DNA of 64,000 nucleotides from Lineus longissimus. Taxonomy: Eukaryota; Nemertea; Pilidiophora; Heteronemertea; Lineidae. The stretch lies in assembly GCF_910592395.1 (NCBI RefSeq), contig NC_088320.1, positions 7,440,001-7,504,000 on the forward strand, written 5' to 3'. Under the pieces are notes generated by a model, which saw nothing but the letters and a program-made list of their open reading frames with translations, searched no databases and had not been told where the DNA came from. This document shows positions 23,422 through 34,600 of the stretch, in pieces (the first letter of the stretch is position 1; the number at the start of each line of letters is the position of its first letter). The position numbers and the translations under genes were made by a program.

Positions 23422-23582
23422 CGAAGATGCCATTGTGCATTTCAGCCGTTTTCCCTGTTTATCCTCGATTAGAGAAAAACGTCACTGCCACCCTTTCTCA
23501 ATTTCAGTTGTCCTCTAGTGAATATGCCATGTTTTGTTTTAAAGGGCTCAACATTTTCTGCAACATATCAGCCTAGTTTCAG

Positions 23583-23845
23583 TCGTAATGATGAAGGCTG
23601 TACTCACACCGAACGCATATTTCAAAAGAATTGCATATAACTGGTCCATATCGGGGTCAGATTTGGTAGATCAGGACGTCTCGTCAGTGTTAGAATGTGC
23701 TATCCTGTGCATTCATCTAACATGCTCGACAGTCAATATACTACCAGATGAGCCATTTTCGTGTCAGATGAGTAAAAAGAAGGGCACATGTATGGAGAGG
23801 GAGGAGGCGTTTGACTTTCCAGGTGCCAGGATGTATCAAAAGAAG
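23583..23845 (+). CDS. PAN/apple-like domain exon (unit A)
   Basis: Acceptor TAGTTTCAG at 23,582 and donor AAG|GTAAAT after 23,845 define an exon that enters in phase 1 and ends in phase 0. Its frame contains SSVLECAILCIHLTCSTVN, then FSCQMSKKKGTC and an F-P-G-A-R ending. This spacing of early paired cysteines and a later C-x-M is typical of PAN/apple domains, which bind protein or carbohydrate outside the cell. The exon end fits both downstream acceptors (24,802 and 26,095). The 5' part of the gene was not found. Confidence 0.65.
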
Positions 23846-24801
23846 GTAAATAATAAAAAGTTTCTTCAAAGCAAACCAGGGCAATGCAGGTGTCAGTATC
23901 ATGAAGGATCATTCGAATCAATTCGAATCAAAAAATTCAATCTTACCTCGATTACATGTATTTATTTTGGTTATGATCTGAATGACTACATCTTATTAGG
24001 TGTTTTGCATAACAGGAATTTTGAAATATACATCAAGGGCAATTCTAAATTCTAGGAGGTGGGTGAAAAATGAGGTAATGAAGTGTGCGGGCCTTAAAAA
24101 TCACCACAATTTCACATCTTGCAAACCATGTGTTGGCATACTAATAAAATGATGTTTGTACAGTCGCCAGGAGCTAACGGGAGAGAGATGAAAGTGTGGC
24201 GCCAATGCGGTCAAAGGCGATATTATTGGAGATAAATTAAGATCGGCGGAAGGGGGGGGGGGCAACGGGAAGTTGGCTTGAGACGAGATTGTGAGAAAGT
24301 GGAATCAGTGTGAAGGCCAGGTTCGCCGCATACCTCTACACAAACAAATGTGTGTAGTTTTCTTAATTGTTGATACGGTATACGGTTGAAATACGCATGC
24401 AGTGCATGGGGGCACAGTTGAAGAGCTTCCGTCTTGTAATTGGAAGTACTCTGCGCTCGAGGCTCATCCAGTTTCAAGTTGAGGTGGCCTATTATGGCAA
24501 AATGTAGCAGAGTATTACCAGGAAGTAAATGCCGGTCCTCGTCATCGGCTCAGCACTCGATGATTTTCTATGTGACATTTTAAAAAACTGTGGACATTTA
24601 CTTTTTGGCAGGACTGTACACCATAAGGCCTCCACAGGTTTCGAGATAAGGCTTGCGAATGAATAGCTCAAAGAATTTTAAGACTGTATGCATTACCAAA
24701 CAGTCTAAAAAAATCTACATGTTATGCAATTTTAAATAAATGTGTGATGAAGTTGGCAACTCGAACCCACTTGCTAAAACTCTCACACCAATCTTTAATA
24801 G

Positions 24802-25806
24802 GATATGAAAAAGCTTAGTTTTAAGCGTCATAACAGGGTGTCATTTATCCCACCACTTCGAATTAGACTGAAAGATGACATCTGGATCTTCGACGAAAAA
24901 ACTGGAAGAATAATCCTCGATATGGGCCCAACTATAACTCCTCGTCATACTATAATAGTGTACAAACGTCGCAACAGTTCATACAATGTTGAGTACAAAT
25001 CAAAGGCATATTTTAAGCCATATATCAAGGGTATCCAGGGTAGAGCGATCTACAAGCACTATATTACACTTTATGCTGCACATGTAGATCCCAAAATGAA
25101 AACACGCTTCTATCTATATGACCTAATAAAAGGCACTATCAACGGAAGATACGTCTATCAATCCAACGGAACTTGCACCACGAAAAAAACGAACTTGATA
25201 GCAATTGGATTCAAAAATAAAGTGCTCATCGCGTGCGACTATAAACAAAAGGCGACAATTTATGACTCGGTTGAATCAAATCAACCTGAAGAATTCCAAT
25301 TAATTCTTAAAAACGGTATACACGTAGATTTTGTCTCAAGCCTTCATGACTTCTTCAAGATTGTCATTAATGGTGATTTATTTCTGATGGAACAAAGAGG
25401 AGCGAATGTATATATTAATGCCTATAGAAAAACAAACAAGTATCAACCAAAATATTACTTGATCAAAGAAATGGAAAAGAAATTCGACCCTCGTGTCACA
25501 AGCGTTTTGTTGTTTTATAACCAGTGGTCTGGAGCTCTTATTCTTTTCGGTTACCCTGGCGCTAGCGCAGTAGGGTTCAGCGAAATCTACGAGCCGCACC
25601 ATGGACTCATTAAACAGGGATCTGGCCAAATGACATTTAGAGAATTCAGTACAAGTTTTCGTCATTATCAGTCGAACGACAGTGATATCTTTCATTTTCG
25701 ATTTAGGCCATCTGATGGATCATTGCTGCATCTAGTAGCACAACCCGGAAAAGACGCTAACGTGAAAGAATGTTTCAGTTCCGCTGATGTCTTCAGAATT
25801 GTGTAG
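24802..25806 (+). CDS. 3' terminal exon 1 of PAN-containing gene (unit A), unknown domain
   Basis: Acceptor TTTAATAG at 24,801; open in phase 0 for 334 codons to a TAG at 25,804. A polyadenylation signal AATAAA follows at 25,820, only 14 bases after the stop, which marks a terminal exon. The protein is rich in beta-strand-like repeats (for example TGRIILDMG, FYLYDLIKGTING, ATIYDSVE, GALILFGYP) and could be a small beta-propeller; that is a guess from pattern only. N-glycosylation sequons and few cysteines fit an extracellular protein. The unit B partner (36,612-37,610) keeps the frame with a two-codon indel and scattered substitutions. Confidence 0.7.
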   Translation, partial: DMKKLSFKRHNRVSFIPPLRIRLKDDIWIFDEKTGRIILDMGPTITPRHTIIVYKRRNSSYNVEYKSKAYFKPYIKGIQGRAIYKHYITLYAAHVDPKMKTRFYLYDLIKGTINGRYVYQSNGTCTTKKTNLIAIGFKNKVLIACDYKQKATIYDSVESNQPEEFQLILKNGIHVDFVSSLHDFFKIVINGDLFLMEQRGANVYINAYRKTNKYQPKYYLIKEMEKKFDPRVTSVLLFYNQWSGALILFGYPGASAVGFSEIYEPHHGLIKQGSGQMTFREFSTSFRHYQSNDSDIFHFRFRPSDGSLLHLVAQPGKDANVKECFSSADVFRIV

Positions 25807-25819
25807 GATAAAAACGTTG

Positions 25820-25825
25820 AATAAA
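25820..25825 (+). terminator. Polyadenylation signal after terminal exon 1 (unit A)
   Basis: AATAAA 14 bases after the stop codon; present at the same place in unit B (37,624-37,629). It implies a transcript that ends before the second 3' exon. Confidence 0.6.
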
Positions 25826-26094
25826 TAATGCACAAGTTTGACATATTGCTTTATGTCCTTCGAATAAGATTTAAAATCGAGGTTCCTCGTATCAGGTGTT
25901 TATGCCAGGGCAGGTTAAAGACCCCACCTAGTGAGAAACATAACTGTAGTGTCACGCATAAACGCTCATCCCGCCTTGGAGGAGGAATACTCCCTGGAGA
26001 AAATCACCTCCACGTGCAGAGCGAACGCCGAAGAAGTAGAAGAATCATGATATTTAGTTGAATACTAGCATTTCTATTGGCTTCGTTGTCTTAG

Positions 26095-27096
26095 GTCAGT
26101 CAGGTTATTGAATACAGATTTGGTAGACAACTCAAATTGATGCCACCGATCAGAACGATCAGAAAGGACCTCTATGTCAAATTCATTGATCGATACACAG
26201 GAGTATTTGTTATGTATACGGAGCAACCAGAGCCGTGGACGCGCCATATTGTCTACAGGACTAGCCATAGCGATCGGGCCTACCGAGTATTTTATAACTG
26301 CTCCTACTTTCGAGCATCAAATTACATCAATTTCTTTTTTGATTATCTGTTTTTTATTCCTGCTAATAATTTGGCAAACAGCTGGATTAGGATTTATGAT
26401 GTTTCAGTTGGAAGAGATATCGGGCGTATGCTGGTGCCTCAAACGGAGAAATGTGGCCAAAAAGGAATAAAGCCACGTAACGCCGTCTTTCACACGGGTA
26501 CCAATAACATGATATCATTCCGGTGTAAAATACCGGCATTATCACTTATGTGCTTGACAATTTATACGATCATTACAAGGTCTGAAGGACATGAAATCCT
26601 ATGGACACTTTCACAAAATATAACATTTACGGAGAGATTAATACCGGGAGACTTAGGACATCACATCGAGAGTTATCTTGATTCAGATGCATATATGCTT
26701 TGTTACTCAGCAGTTAAAATTGATTTTTTTATTTTTCGCAATGTTTTTGGTAAGATGACAAGGCAAAAGTGCTCCAAGTCAGTTAAAGGCCTACACCAAT
26801 CAATGATCACTGCATTTCTCAACCAAATATTGGGAGTCATTCTATTTTTTTGGGATTCATCTCATTTTCGTTTCAGTGGGTACCAAATCATGTGTTATAC
26901 AAGTAATGGCTTGAGTCGGATTGTTAACAGAGATGCAGTTAGAAAACTCACTATATTCAATGGGCTACGCGAGGAAGAATTTGATAAACCTGGACAAGTT
27001 AGGATGGACCACAAGTGGAATCTGTTAAAGTTACATAGGTATACAAATCATAATGAAGATCGATATGACGCTGTTAATGTGCACGTTCGAAACTGA
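26095..27096 (+). CDS. 3' terminal exon 2 of PAN-containing gene (unit A), paralogue of exon 1
   Basis: Acceptor GTTGTCTTAG at 26,094; open in phase 0 for 333 codons plus stop. Its start resembles terminal exon 1 residue for residue in places: PPIRTIRKD against PPLRIRLKD, then a TG-V/R-I-F/I strand and a HxIVY motif in both. The two 3' exons are therefore old duplicates that can both be joined in frame to the same PAN exon. This suggests alternative 3' ends, or two genes of which one lacks a visible 5' part. Unit B partner: 37,899-38,900, nearly identical. Confidence 0.7.
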   Translation, partial: VSQVIEYRFGRQLKLMPPIRTIRKDLYVKFIDRYTGVFVMYTEQPEPWTRHIVYRTSHSDRAYRVFYNCSYFRASNYINFFFDYLFFIPANNLANSWIRIYDVSVGRDIGRMLVPQTEKCGQKGIKPRNAVFHTGTNNMISFRCKIPALSLMCLTIYTIITRSEGHEILWTLSQNITFTERLIPGDLGHHIESYLDSDAYMLCYSAVKIDFFIFRNVFGKMTRQKCSKSVKGLHQSMITAFLNQILGVILFFWDSSHFRFSGYQIMCYTSNGLSRIVNRDAVRKLTIFNGLREEEFDKPGQVRMDHKWNLLKLHRYTNHNEDRYDAVNVHVRN

Positions 27097-27405
27097 TTCA
27101 AAACAAGAAAGTTCCGAAACGTTTACTTTTTGTAAGGTCAGCCAGAATATATTTGAAGCAATTTAATGTAATCTAGAAGTAATTGATTCTCCAGAGACCT
27201 ATATACGTTCAGATACTTACCAACTCGTGTTTCTTTATATTTGTTTTTCTTGTATTTCCATTTGGTTCCGTCACAGTGAAAATGACTAAATTTAGGTTGG
27301 GGAGTGGGGTGGTCGGTATAATGGGCTGCTGTCAACAATGGTGTCTATCATCATTACCCTACCAGGAACGAGTGGTATATACACAGAGAAACCTGCCAAT
27401 ATTAA

Positions 27406-27989
27406 GATAGAGCGCTAAAAGAGCCGAACTTGGTGGACATTTTTTTCGGTAGGTTATTTCTCTTGCAGTATCTTCTGTTCCATCGGGACCAACCACAAAA
27501 TCAGTGGGTCCGTTTTTTTCGAATGACGTTCACTTCCAATGATGTTATTGTTCATAGTAAACTTATCTGAGAGCCATTACCAAAGGTCAGTGTTCACACA
27601 TTTGATCACTGGACGCAGTAAGTGCAAAATCCTCACCATCATGGTGGTAAGTTCCTTCGACTTCTTCCTCTCACGATGTAAAGTTCTTTTCATGACGAGC
27701 ACGGTGGCGTGCAGTTAAGCCGGAGTACGTAGCTTACTGACCGAGTGGTCGTTAGTTTGAATCCTTTCCGAGCCTCTCAGTTCTAATTAGGCTAATTAAG
27801 CTACGGTAACTGGACGGACAAAATAAGAATGAAAACGACACGGTGTTTCTACAGTGTTTTACATTTTTTTCAGGGTCACCCGCACACGACGAAAAAAATG
27901 ACGCGGTCTCGTCAAGTCACCATCCCTTCAATTCCCCTAAACAGCTGCGAAAGCAGCCAACGTAACTAGTACGATTTTTTTATTAAGGT
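27406..27989. other. Spacer between tandem units
   Basis: About 580 bases unique to this site, with no exon. A tRNA-like stretch near 27,715-27,770 (TTTGAATCC T-arm-like) does not fold as a complete tRNA. Confidence 0.4.
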
Positions 27990-28556
27990 TAAATCAGCAT
28001 GGTGGAAACTACTTATGGACATTACTGGGCAGCTGACAGTTGGGTAAAATCTCAGAAAATTTTTTTAACATTTATTACGAGATGAAAAAGTATCATCGTT
28101 GTACCTATCTGTATCGTGATGGCACCAGTTGCAAATTTGGACGAATTTATGGAACCTATCTGGTTTGTTTGGTTTTTTTTGCTTCAATCTACAATGTTTC
28201 AGGCCCTTTAAAAAACACCAAGACTAGGTTCAAAGAATTGGCTGTTAAAATCGATGATATTGATCAAAGTACCACTACATGTACATAACAAACATTCAAT
28301 TGCATACATTTGATGCGTTCACTTCATTCTTCGAGGTACTATTGATTCCATTTTTCGTCGTGCACAGACTGTGCAATTTCTGATGTGTTCAATAAATGTG
28401 TAAAAAAACAATTTGTTATCGATTGAAATTGATGTAAACTGTATACGATCATGTTAAATTGACCTCGTTGCTTCGATAATTATATCAAGTTGACCACGTT
28501 AGTGCAGTTCTTGATAAACGTCTCCAACGAGTGTATGAAAGTGTGACAGTTGATGG

Positions 28557-29190
28557 TTACCATGCGATGTCTATAGTGTAACATTTCATTACATTGAATG
28601 ACACTCTCCAGTCACCGCCCCATTTGACGAGGTTGTCGACGTCTTCTTGCAATGCAAGCTGTTGGCCACATATCGTAAATCCTGTACAGAATGTAGTCAT
28701 CGGCAATAATGGAATTGGCGATACTGATTTTGGAAGGTCAGAATTAAAGTAGGACAAGAAGTTGGTCAAGCCCTGTGCACTGGAGCATAACTGAGTCTAG
28801 AGTCCAAATCACAATTATCATCCCTAAATTCGCACCATTGGCACGATACCCAGGGCGTAGGTCGTGCGTATGTCGCTTACCTGAAACATAGGGAGATATT
28901 AAGCACGACGCACAACTCGCGCGTACGCGAAGTAACGCGGATGTCAATTGTGATTTGGACAGTACGAATATTTTTTTCAGATGCCTCGCCGTTGACCACT
29001 ACTCGAAATTCTCTCTTTGTCAAAAAACAACTTTCTTCGAATGCGATATAGGACAGTTGATACCGAAGTGATCCAGTTTTAAACGGGAGGTTTGTTGTGA
29101 GGCACCGCATCAAAGGCTTTTTAGAAGTCTCGGGCAGCCATCTTGTCTTGATTGTTGTTTTTCCTTGTTTGAGTAAGACCTGGAACGAGA
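28557..29190 (-). pseudogene. Non-LTR reverse transcriptase fragment, copy B (most complete)
   Basis: On the minus strand, in order: DF(stop)KAFDAVPH, then CFLTKREFRVVVNGEASE (absent from copy A), then the LQEDVDNLVKWGGDW and FNVMKCY boxes. These are consecutive motifs of a non-LTR reverse transcriptase. Stops and frame changes show it is dead. Confidence 0.78.
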
Positions 29191-29639
29191 TCAGCTTGGA
29201 GGTAGGAGCTCTGACAGGTGTCATTGTGATGTCTACATTCGTCTCACCAGTTACCAGTGTGCTCGCATAAGTAGGAGGTTCTCAAACTTTGCCTTTTCGC
29301 ATTTGCAACTGTAGGCAATAGTTAAAATGATTCCGACGTTTTCCTTCTTGTTGGCGAGGCCGTCGGTTAGTTAGCCAGTACTACCTGACTAGATTTACTA
29401 TTAAAATAGGTAGTACGGCTGTGTCTTTTCCGGTTACCTTTGGATATCGGATGTCCTGCTTATTGTGATGTACTGTGACCAATCGCCGTTGGGCCTGGGG
29501 ATGAGACAGATCACTGTGTTGTCGAGCTTCGCGACTCTGAGGACTGAGTACATGTTGTGCGTGCTCAGGTAAACGAGTTGAAGAACGTGTGCCAATAGTT
29601 GGGGGCCTGACAAGTGTTTCGATCGCAGTTCATGCTAGA

Positions 29640-29850
29640 TTATTCTAAAATACCTGGATTTAAAACGAACCACACTTTACAGTGTAAATGCACTATGCGG
29701 TTATGGTTAGAAAACCATAACCGATTGGATTGGTGCAAAATATGGAAGCAGTCAAAAAGCATTCAAAACCACATTTTCGTTGTTTAATTTGAGATGTTTT
29801 AGAATAAAAATTGATACCTCCAGTTCGGTATCAATTCCTTTAGCCTAATT
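29640..29850 (+). repeat. R1 family element in unit B
   Basis: Contains ACTTTACAGTGTAAATGCAC, GGTGCAAAATATGGAAGCAG and the AAAACCACATTTTCG part of family R1. Confidence 0.7.
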
Positions 29851-30200
29851 CTTCCGGCAGTTCCAACATGCTTCGGCACGATTGGTGATGCAAAACATTA
29901 CGCCATATTGCCCCTCCTCAGCCATCCTTGTTGACACGTTATTCGCAGTATCAACAGTGGTAGATGTTGTTACCTTTACCTGTACCAGTCTGTTTGCAGT
30001 TAGAGCGGCCAGGATTAGATTTGATGTGTCCACGCAGTATATCGAGACTTCAGGGTTTACTTTTTTCCTGGTTCCGCAAGACAAGCCATTGCTATAATTA
30101 TTGCCAGAGAATGGTGCTGATGATTTTGTGGCAAATACGCATAGTTTGGCCTCGGAAACATACTTAGCAGTGTCAATATGATGTCTACATTTTGTGGACG
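29845..30200 (-). CDS. Cysteine-containing open frame, unknown (unit B)
   Basis: Partner of 18,410-18,745, with Gly for Ala and Gly for Glu among the few differences. Homology between units stops just 5' of it (near 18,756 / 30,209). Coding status is unproven. Confidence 0.25.
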
Positions 30201-30544
30201 AAAGTGCCGAAAATGTTAATGAAATGTTATCTTGCCTGCCTAGCTGCTGTCTATATTGTCCCTTTTAGGGACAATTGGCATTATTAAGGGCAATATTACC
30301 AAGCTGTCTGCTGTTATTGCACAAAAAAGGGAAGAATTCAAAATCTGATTGAATTATCGCGCATTTTCGATGTTGCCTCCAATTTGACTCGAGTTAGCTA
30401 TCCATGCATCGACCCTTTCCACGTGGAACGGCCTTTCCACGTTGAACGATGCATTAGTAAGGCGCTTCCTGGAGTTAGGATCTACCCTGTGACCTCTTGT
30501 GATATCGATTTTTCCGACGTCACGATTATAACCCCGCTTGATTA

Positions 30545-30996
30545 AGCCCGCAGCACACTAGCCGCCAACATCGGCGTTCACAGGCGTTTTTTGCCGCAAG
30601 AGTCCTGAACGCCTGAAGATTTCCTAGTCTGCTACGAACGGCGTTGGCGAACGCGACTTGACGCCACTTGCCGCAACTAAACGCCAAATATCTAACATGT
30701 TTGATTTTTGACGCGTGTCGCCGCGTTTGAACGCAAGAAGAAGCCAGGTTCGCTACGGATGGCCGCCTGACTTGGCGTCGGCGGCGAGGCTATGGCCAAT
30801 TAGCTTGCGTCTTGATGTCACATAGTTTCGCGCTGCATGGCCCAGGATGGGTTAAAGTGGCGGAAACGACGCTACTGGACGCCAATTCTGGGCAGGTAAG
30901 TACTGACCGGGATCCACTGGCCGCCAACTTTGGCGTCGAAAGGCGTCAGCCGAACGCTTCTTGTCGCCAAAGTTGGCGGCTAGTGTGCTGCGGGCT
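30545..30996. mobile_element. TTA-flanked terminal-inverted-repeat element (PIF/Harbinger-like MITE)
   Basis: Starts AGCCCGCAGCACACTAGCC and ends with its exact reverse complement, with TTA on both sides (30,542-30,544 and 30,997-30,999). It is 452 bases long with no transposase. Unit A has the empty site near 19,221-19,232, so insertion followed the duplication. The 3-bp TTA target duplication is typical of the PIF/Harbinger group. Confidence 0.85.
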
Positions 30997-31460
30997 TTAC
31001 CCCGCAACTGTGACGATAAATGGTAATGACGTTGCGTCTTAATAGCGGGGTGACGTGAACTCGGATCTCGGCGTACACTTACGTGGCCGGAAAGTTGTTT
31101 CAGGACTTGCGCGTACTGAAAATAAAGAATAACGCGTTTTTCTCCTATCTTCATTAAACACGTTAGAAAATTGATTAATGATGAACCAGAAGAAGAACAA
31201 ACATACTGCGTTAATAAGCCCAGCGCATGCACAGTATGAACTGAGCCAGAACGCTCTCGCGCCAGGCCCGAGTAACTCTTGGGTAAAGTAGGCGTAAAAA
31301 ACAATGACCAGACACACTACCGGGTGTGCGTAAACTAGAAAAACTAACCTTTTGACCAAATTTGTCACATCCTGATGTCAATTTCTTCTAACAGCTATTC
31401 TGTTTTTGCAAATAATAACTGCAGTCTGATGCAATAAACACCTTTGTGTATATCACAAAG

Positions 31461-31632
31461 CCGGTGTAGAAGTTTAAAATGTCCTAGGATAAAATGTCCG
31501 GGAACAAAGGATTCTATTATGCGCTGAGCTATTGACGGTCATTGCCTCTATAGAACCTTATGCCATAATCTGTCAGAATACAATAGGCCCGGACACTTTT
31601 TCTAGGGGGGACACTTTTTACTTTTACACCGG
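31461..31632. mobile_element. Short inverted-repeat element with CCGGTGTA ends
   Basis: CCGGTGTAGAAGTTTAAAA at the left faces TTTTTACTTTTACACCGG at the right. It is 172 bases long and absent from unit A at the aligned position near 19,520. Confidence 0.7.
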
Positions 31633-34600
31633 CATTTACAGGATCGTCTGCCGTCTTTTCTCAAAAGTCACCTGCGGCGGCCATTTTACGCCGAAGTAAA
31701 CCACTCAAAATGTGGCTCACTTCGGCCTGGCGCGAGATGAGGCGCCAGTACCAAAAAGAACGCAGTGGCGCTTACTCGCGCAAGCGTCGCGCTAGTAATC
31801 GAACTCGCTACTTGTGCGTCAGCATCCAACCTTCACCGCTGATCAGATCCCAAGATATAGCACCAGGACGGCCGTTGTACAATTTTGGTTGTCCTCCGCG
31901 TCTTGCCAAACGTTTACACTTCTGATGTCCTTCTAAAAATAAATTTATTCATAGTTCGGTAATAAGTTTATGGTTGTTGTAATATGTTTTCCAAACTTGT
32001 AATTCGACTAGACTCAACAAACATTCCAACTAAAATACTGTTACAGAAAGGAGTCGTACGGAGAATGAAAGTGATGCATTAGTCTCCGTGCATTCCCTTC
32101 CTTTCCCACGCCTCGTTATCGCGACAATACCAAACAAGATGCACGTGGGTGACGTAGGAGACAGGCGTTGAACGCCCTCGTCGAAGATACCAGTGCTTTG
32201 GCGATTCCAGGTGTGCAGCCCAATGAATAAAGGACGTTAATTCGATTTCATTCTCTGTGCGTCTGACGGATTTACGAAGGTCGGCGTTGAAGGATGAGAC
32301 TTTCGGATTGACGCGCACCGATAATAAACCAGAGTGCACAAGCGATGATAAGCTGTTCATGATTGGCTTGCAAAACCAAGTTGCGAGCGGAATAACAAGA
32401 TGGCGGCAAAACAAATAGGATGACGGCATGGCGGCGAATAGTGGTTTAGAACTCCATCAATCCGACGGTTCAATTCAATGGCAATCTTTCAAACAGCAAT
32501 GGTTTGGCATTTTTCGTACAATGAATTAAATCGTAAACGTAATTTGTGACACAACATCAGGGCAATAGTTTGAGCACTCCATTTTCCGATTTCATGATGA
32601 ATACTTGATGAATGAACATCAAGTCTAACATATACTTCTGTTTTTGATTTGAAATATTCCACTTTTTATAAAAAAACCTTGACCTCAGATCAGATAAGCA
32701 ACATGCCTGAAGCCATTTGAGTAAAACCTGTCTACAACTAGTCACATCTCGTACAAATCGCTCGTTAGAAGCGGGGTCAGGTCTAAAAAGGTTAAAATTG
32801 CTGTACCCAGCAGATTTGTTACCACTAGTGTCTACCTCACTTAATCTGTCCTGCATAACAAACAGACTTGTTCGGTAGACATTGCACAACCGAATCGAAA
32901 CCACACAGCGATTTTATGAGATCACTTTCGGGTTGTTTTTGAAGTTATGGAGGGAGAACTCTGCCCTAAATCGTCTAGCCACAAGGTCATAGCAAAAACC
33001 ACATAATCAGCGTTTACAATGCGCATAGATAAAATCGCTAGTAATCGCGAACAAATTATCTCGGAAGAAAACACGTACACTGTATAAGAAATCCATTTTC
33101 GTCCTGCATAACAACATTGCGTTCGATGCTTTTAAAAAATCCAACTCAATTCTAACGACAAACCCCCAGTCTTAACTCAAAAACTGTTTGCCTCAACCAA
33201 GGTTTTAGTTGTGCCGTCGAGGTCATTTCGAGTGTTTCGTGTTTCGTGTTTCGTGTGAGTAGTAGCGCAGTCAATGTTCGTTGAAGCTGGTTACCACTTG
33301 TTTGCTGTGGCCACCACATGACCGTCGTTAAAGTCAATATATGCGCAACACGTCGACGATGTAATCATTTGATTTATGTGCGTTTGCATATACGCAATAT
33401 ATCTGAACATAAAATAATATGGGCAGTCATCTTTAATTGATGTCGACAAAGAATCTCTCAATCAACAATCGTACCAGATAGGCATCCTAGTGATAGCTTT
33501 TGGTGGGGGGGGGGGGATACCTGTTCCTAAAACAGCCACATGGATATACTAATTCTACATTATAATTATGAGGAACAATCCATCATATTCTTATGGGTTA
33601 TTTGGAGGGGGAGCTGTCAGCAAGTAAGCCATAGAAAATTCGGCTAATATTTGAGCCTTTGTGCATTAGGTGTGAGCCAAAGAAATAAAGCCTTGAAATC
33701 CGATGAGATATTTCTGAACTGTTGATTGCCCCAAATCGCCCGCTTCTCCGGACAAAACGAGCTGCGATGTCCAAATGCGCCTTTTTGGTGGTACCAGTTA
33801 ACCAGAACCGCTAGTTGAGACGATAATTGCAGTGCGTCGTACTTCGCCACTGTGACTGTACACGCAAGGCCAGGGACATTTGTCTTTTTTTAGCTAAAAT
33901 TTGATATTTACCAGCAGTCTGGTTTTTTTATAACTTTAATTATGCAGTCCCATGTACAAATGAGAAGCATTTACAACCAACATGCGTTTATAAAAATGGT
34001 TGGTTCAACCTTGATTCCTCGACTTACCTGACTACAGCTCCGACCACTTGGCAGGTTGGTTTTGCACAAGAATACGACATTCTAAATTCCAATTTAAAGC
34101 ATAAATGAGCGAGCCGGGGCTTGGCTATCCTTAAGTATTTGTAAAACGAAGGGCCCAATTCTTGTTCAGTGATTATGAAAATGGTTGATTCAAAACTGGG
34201 AACATGATATATACTACACCAATTTGCATGGCCTGTCAGAGATGTTTTGCGTAATAACCAGCTCGTCTAGATGCATACCAGGTTTTATTGAGTTTTGCTG
34301 GGTGAAATGGCACTGCGGTGATGTGCTGTGCATAATGATAACGATGAATACGATGATTAGGCTGTGTGAAATTAGGCAAGTTCTACTACAAAAACGAGGT
34401 GTATAATGGTCGATAATAATTTAGCCTGGAGTTAGTTTTATGTTTTGCTACATGGAAAAAAGGGAATAAATTGTTTTGGTGGCACGCTCTAGGAATCAAC
34501 CACCCCACGACTCCATGTGCAGTGACTAAGTCATAAAGACTAAATCGCTACCCCTAGGTTCAAGGGCTGTTACTTACTGAGCTCCACGGTCATCATAGCA

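Larger units (their letters stand above)
19111..23582. other. Unit A non-coding stretch
   Basis: Aligns in pieces with 30.4-35.4 kb. About 950 bases near 19,790-20,740 and about 560 bases near 22,795-23,357 have no counterpart in unit B. No exon is supported. A first exon with a signal peptide for the PAN-containing gene should lie here or further left, but I did not find one. Confidence 0.4.
16285..27405 (+). repeat. Eleven-kilobase tandem duplication, unit A
   Basis: Matches 27,990-39,203 in the same orientation. The shift grows from about 11,450 near 18.4 kb to about 11,805 near 25-27 kb because of indels and separate insertions. Both units carry the same order: dead reverse transcriptase, R1 fragment, cysteine-containing frame, PAN-like exon and two paralogous 3' exons. 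Confidence 0.92.

Noticed and set aside
23358-23576. Open frame beginning with 21 methionines
   Set aside because: A translated ATG microsatellite.
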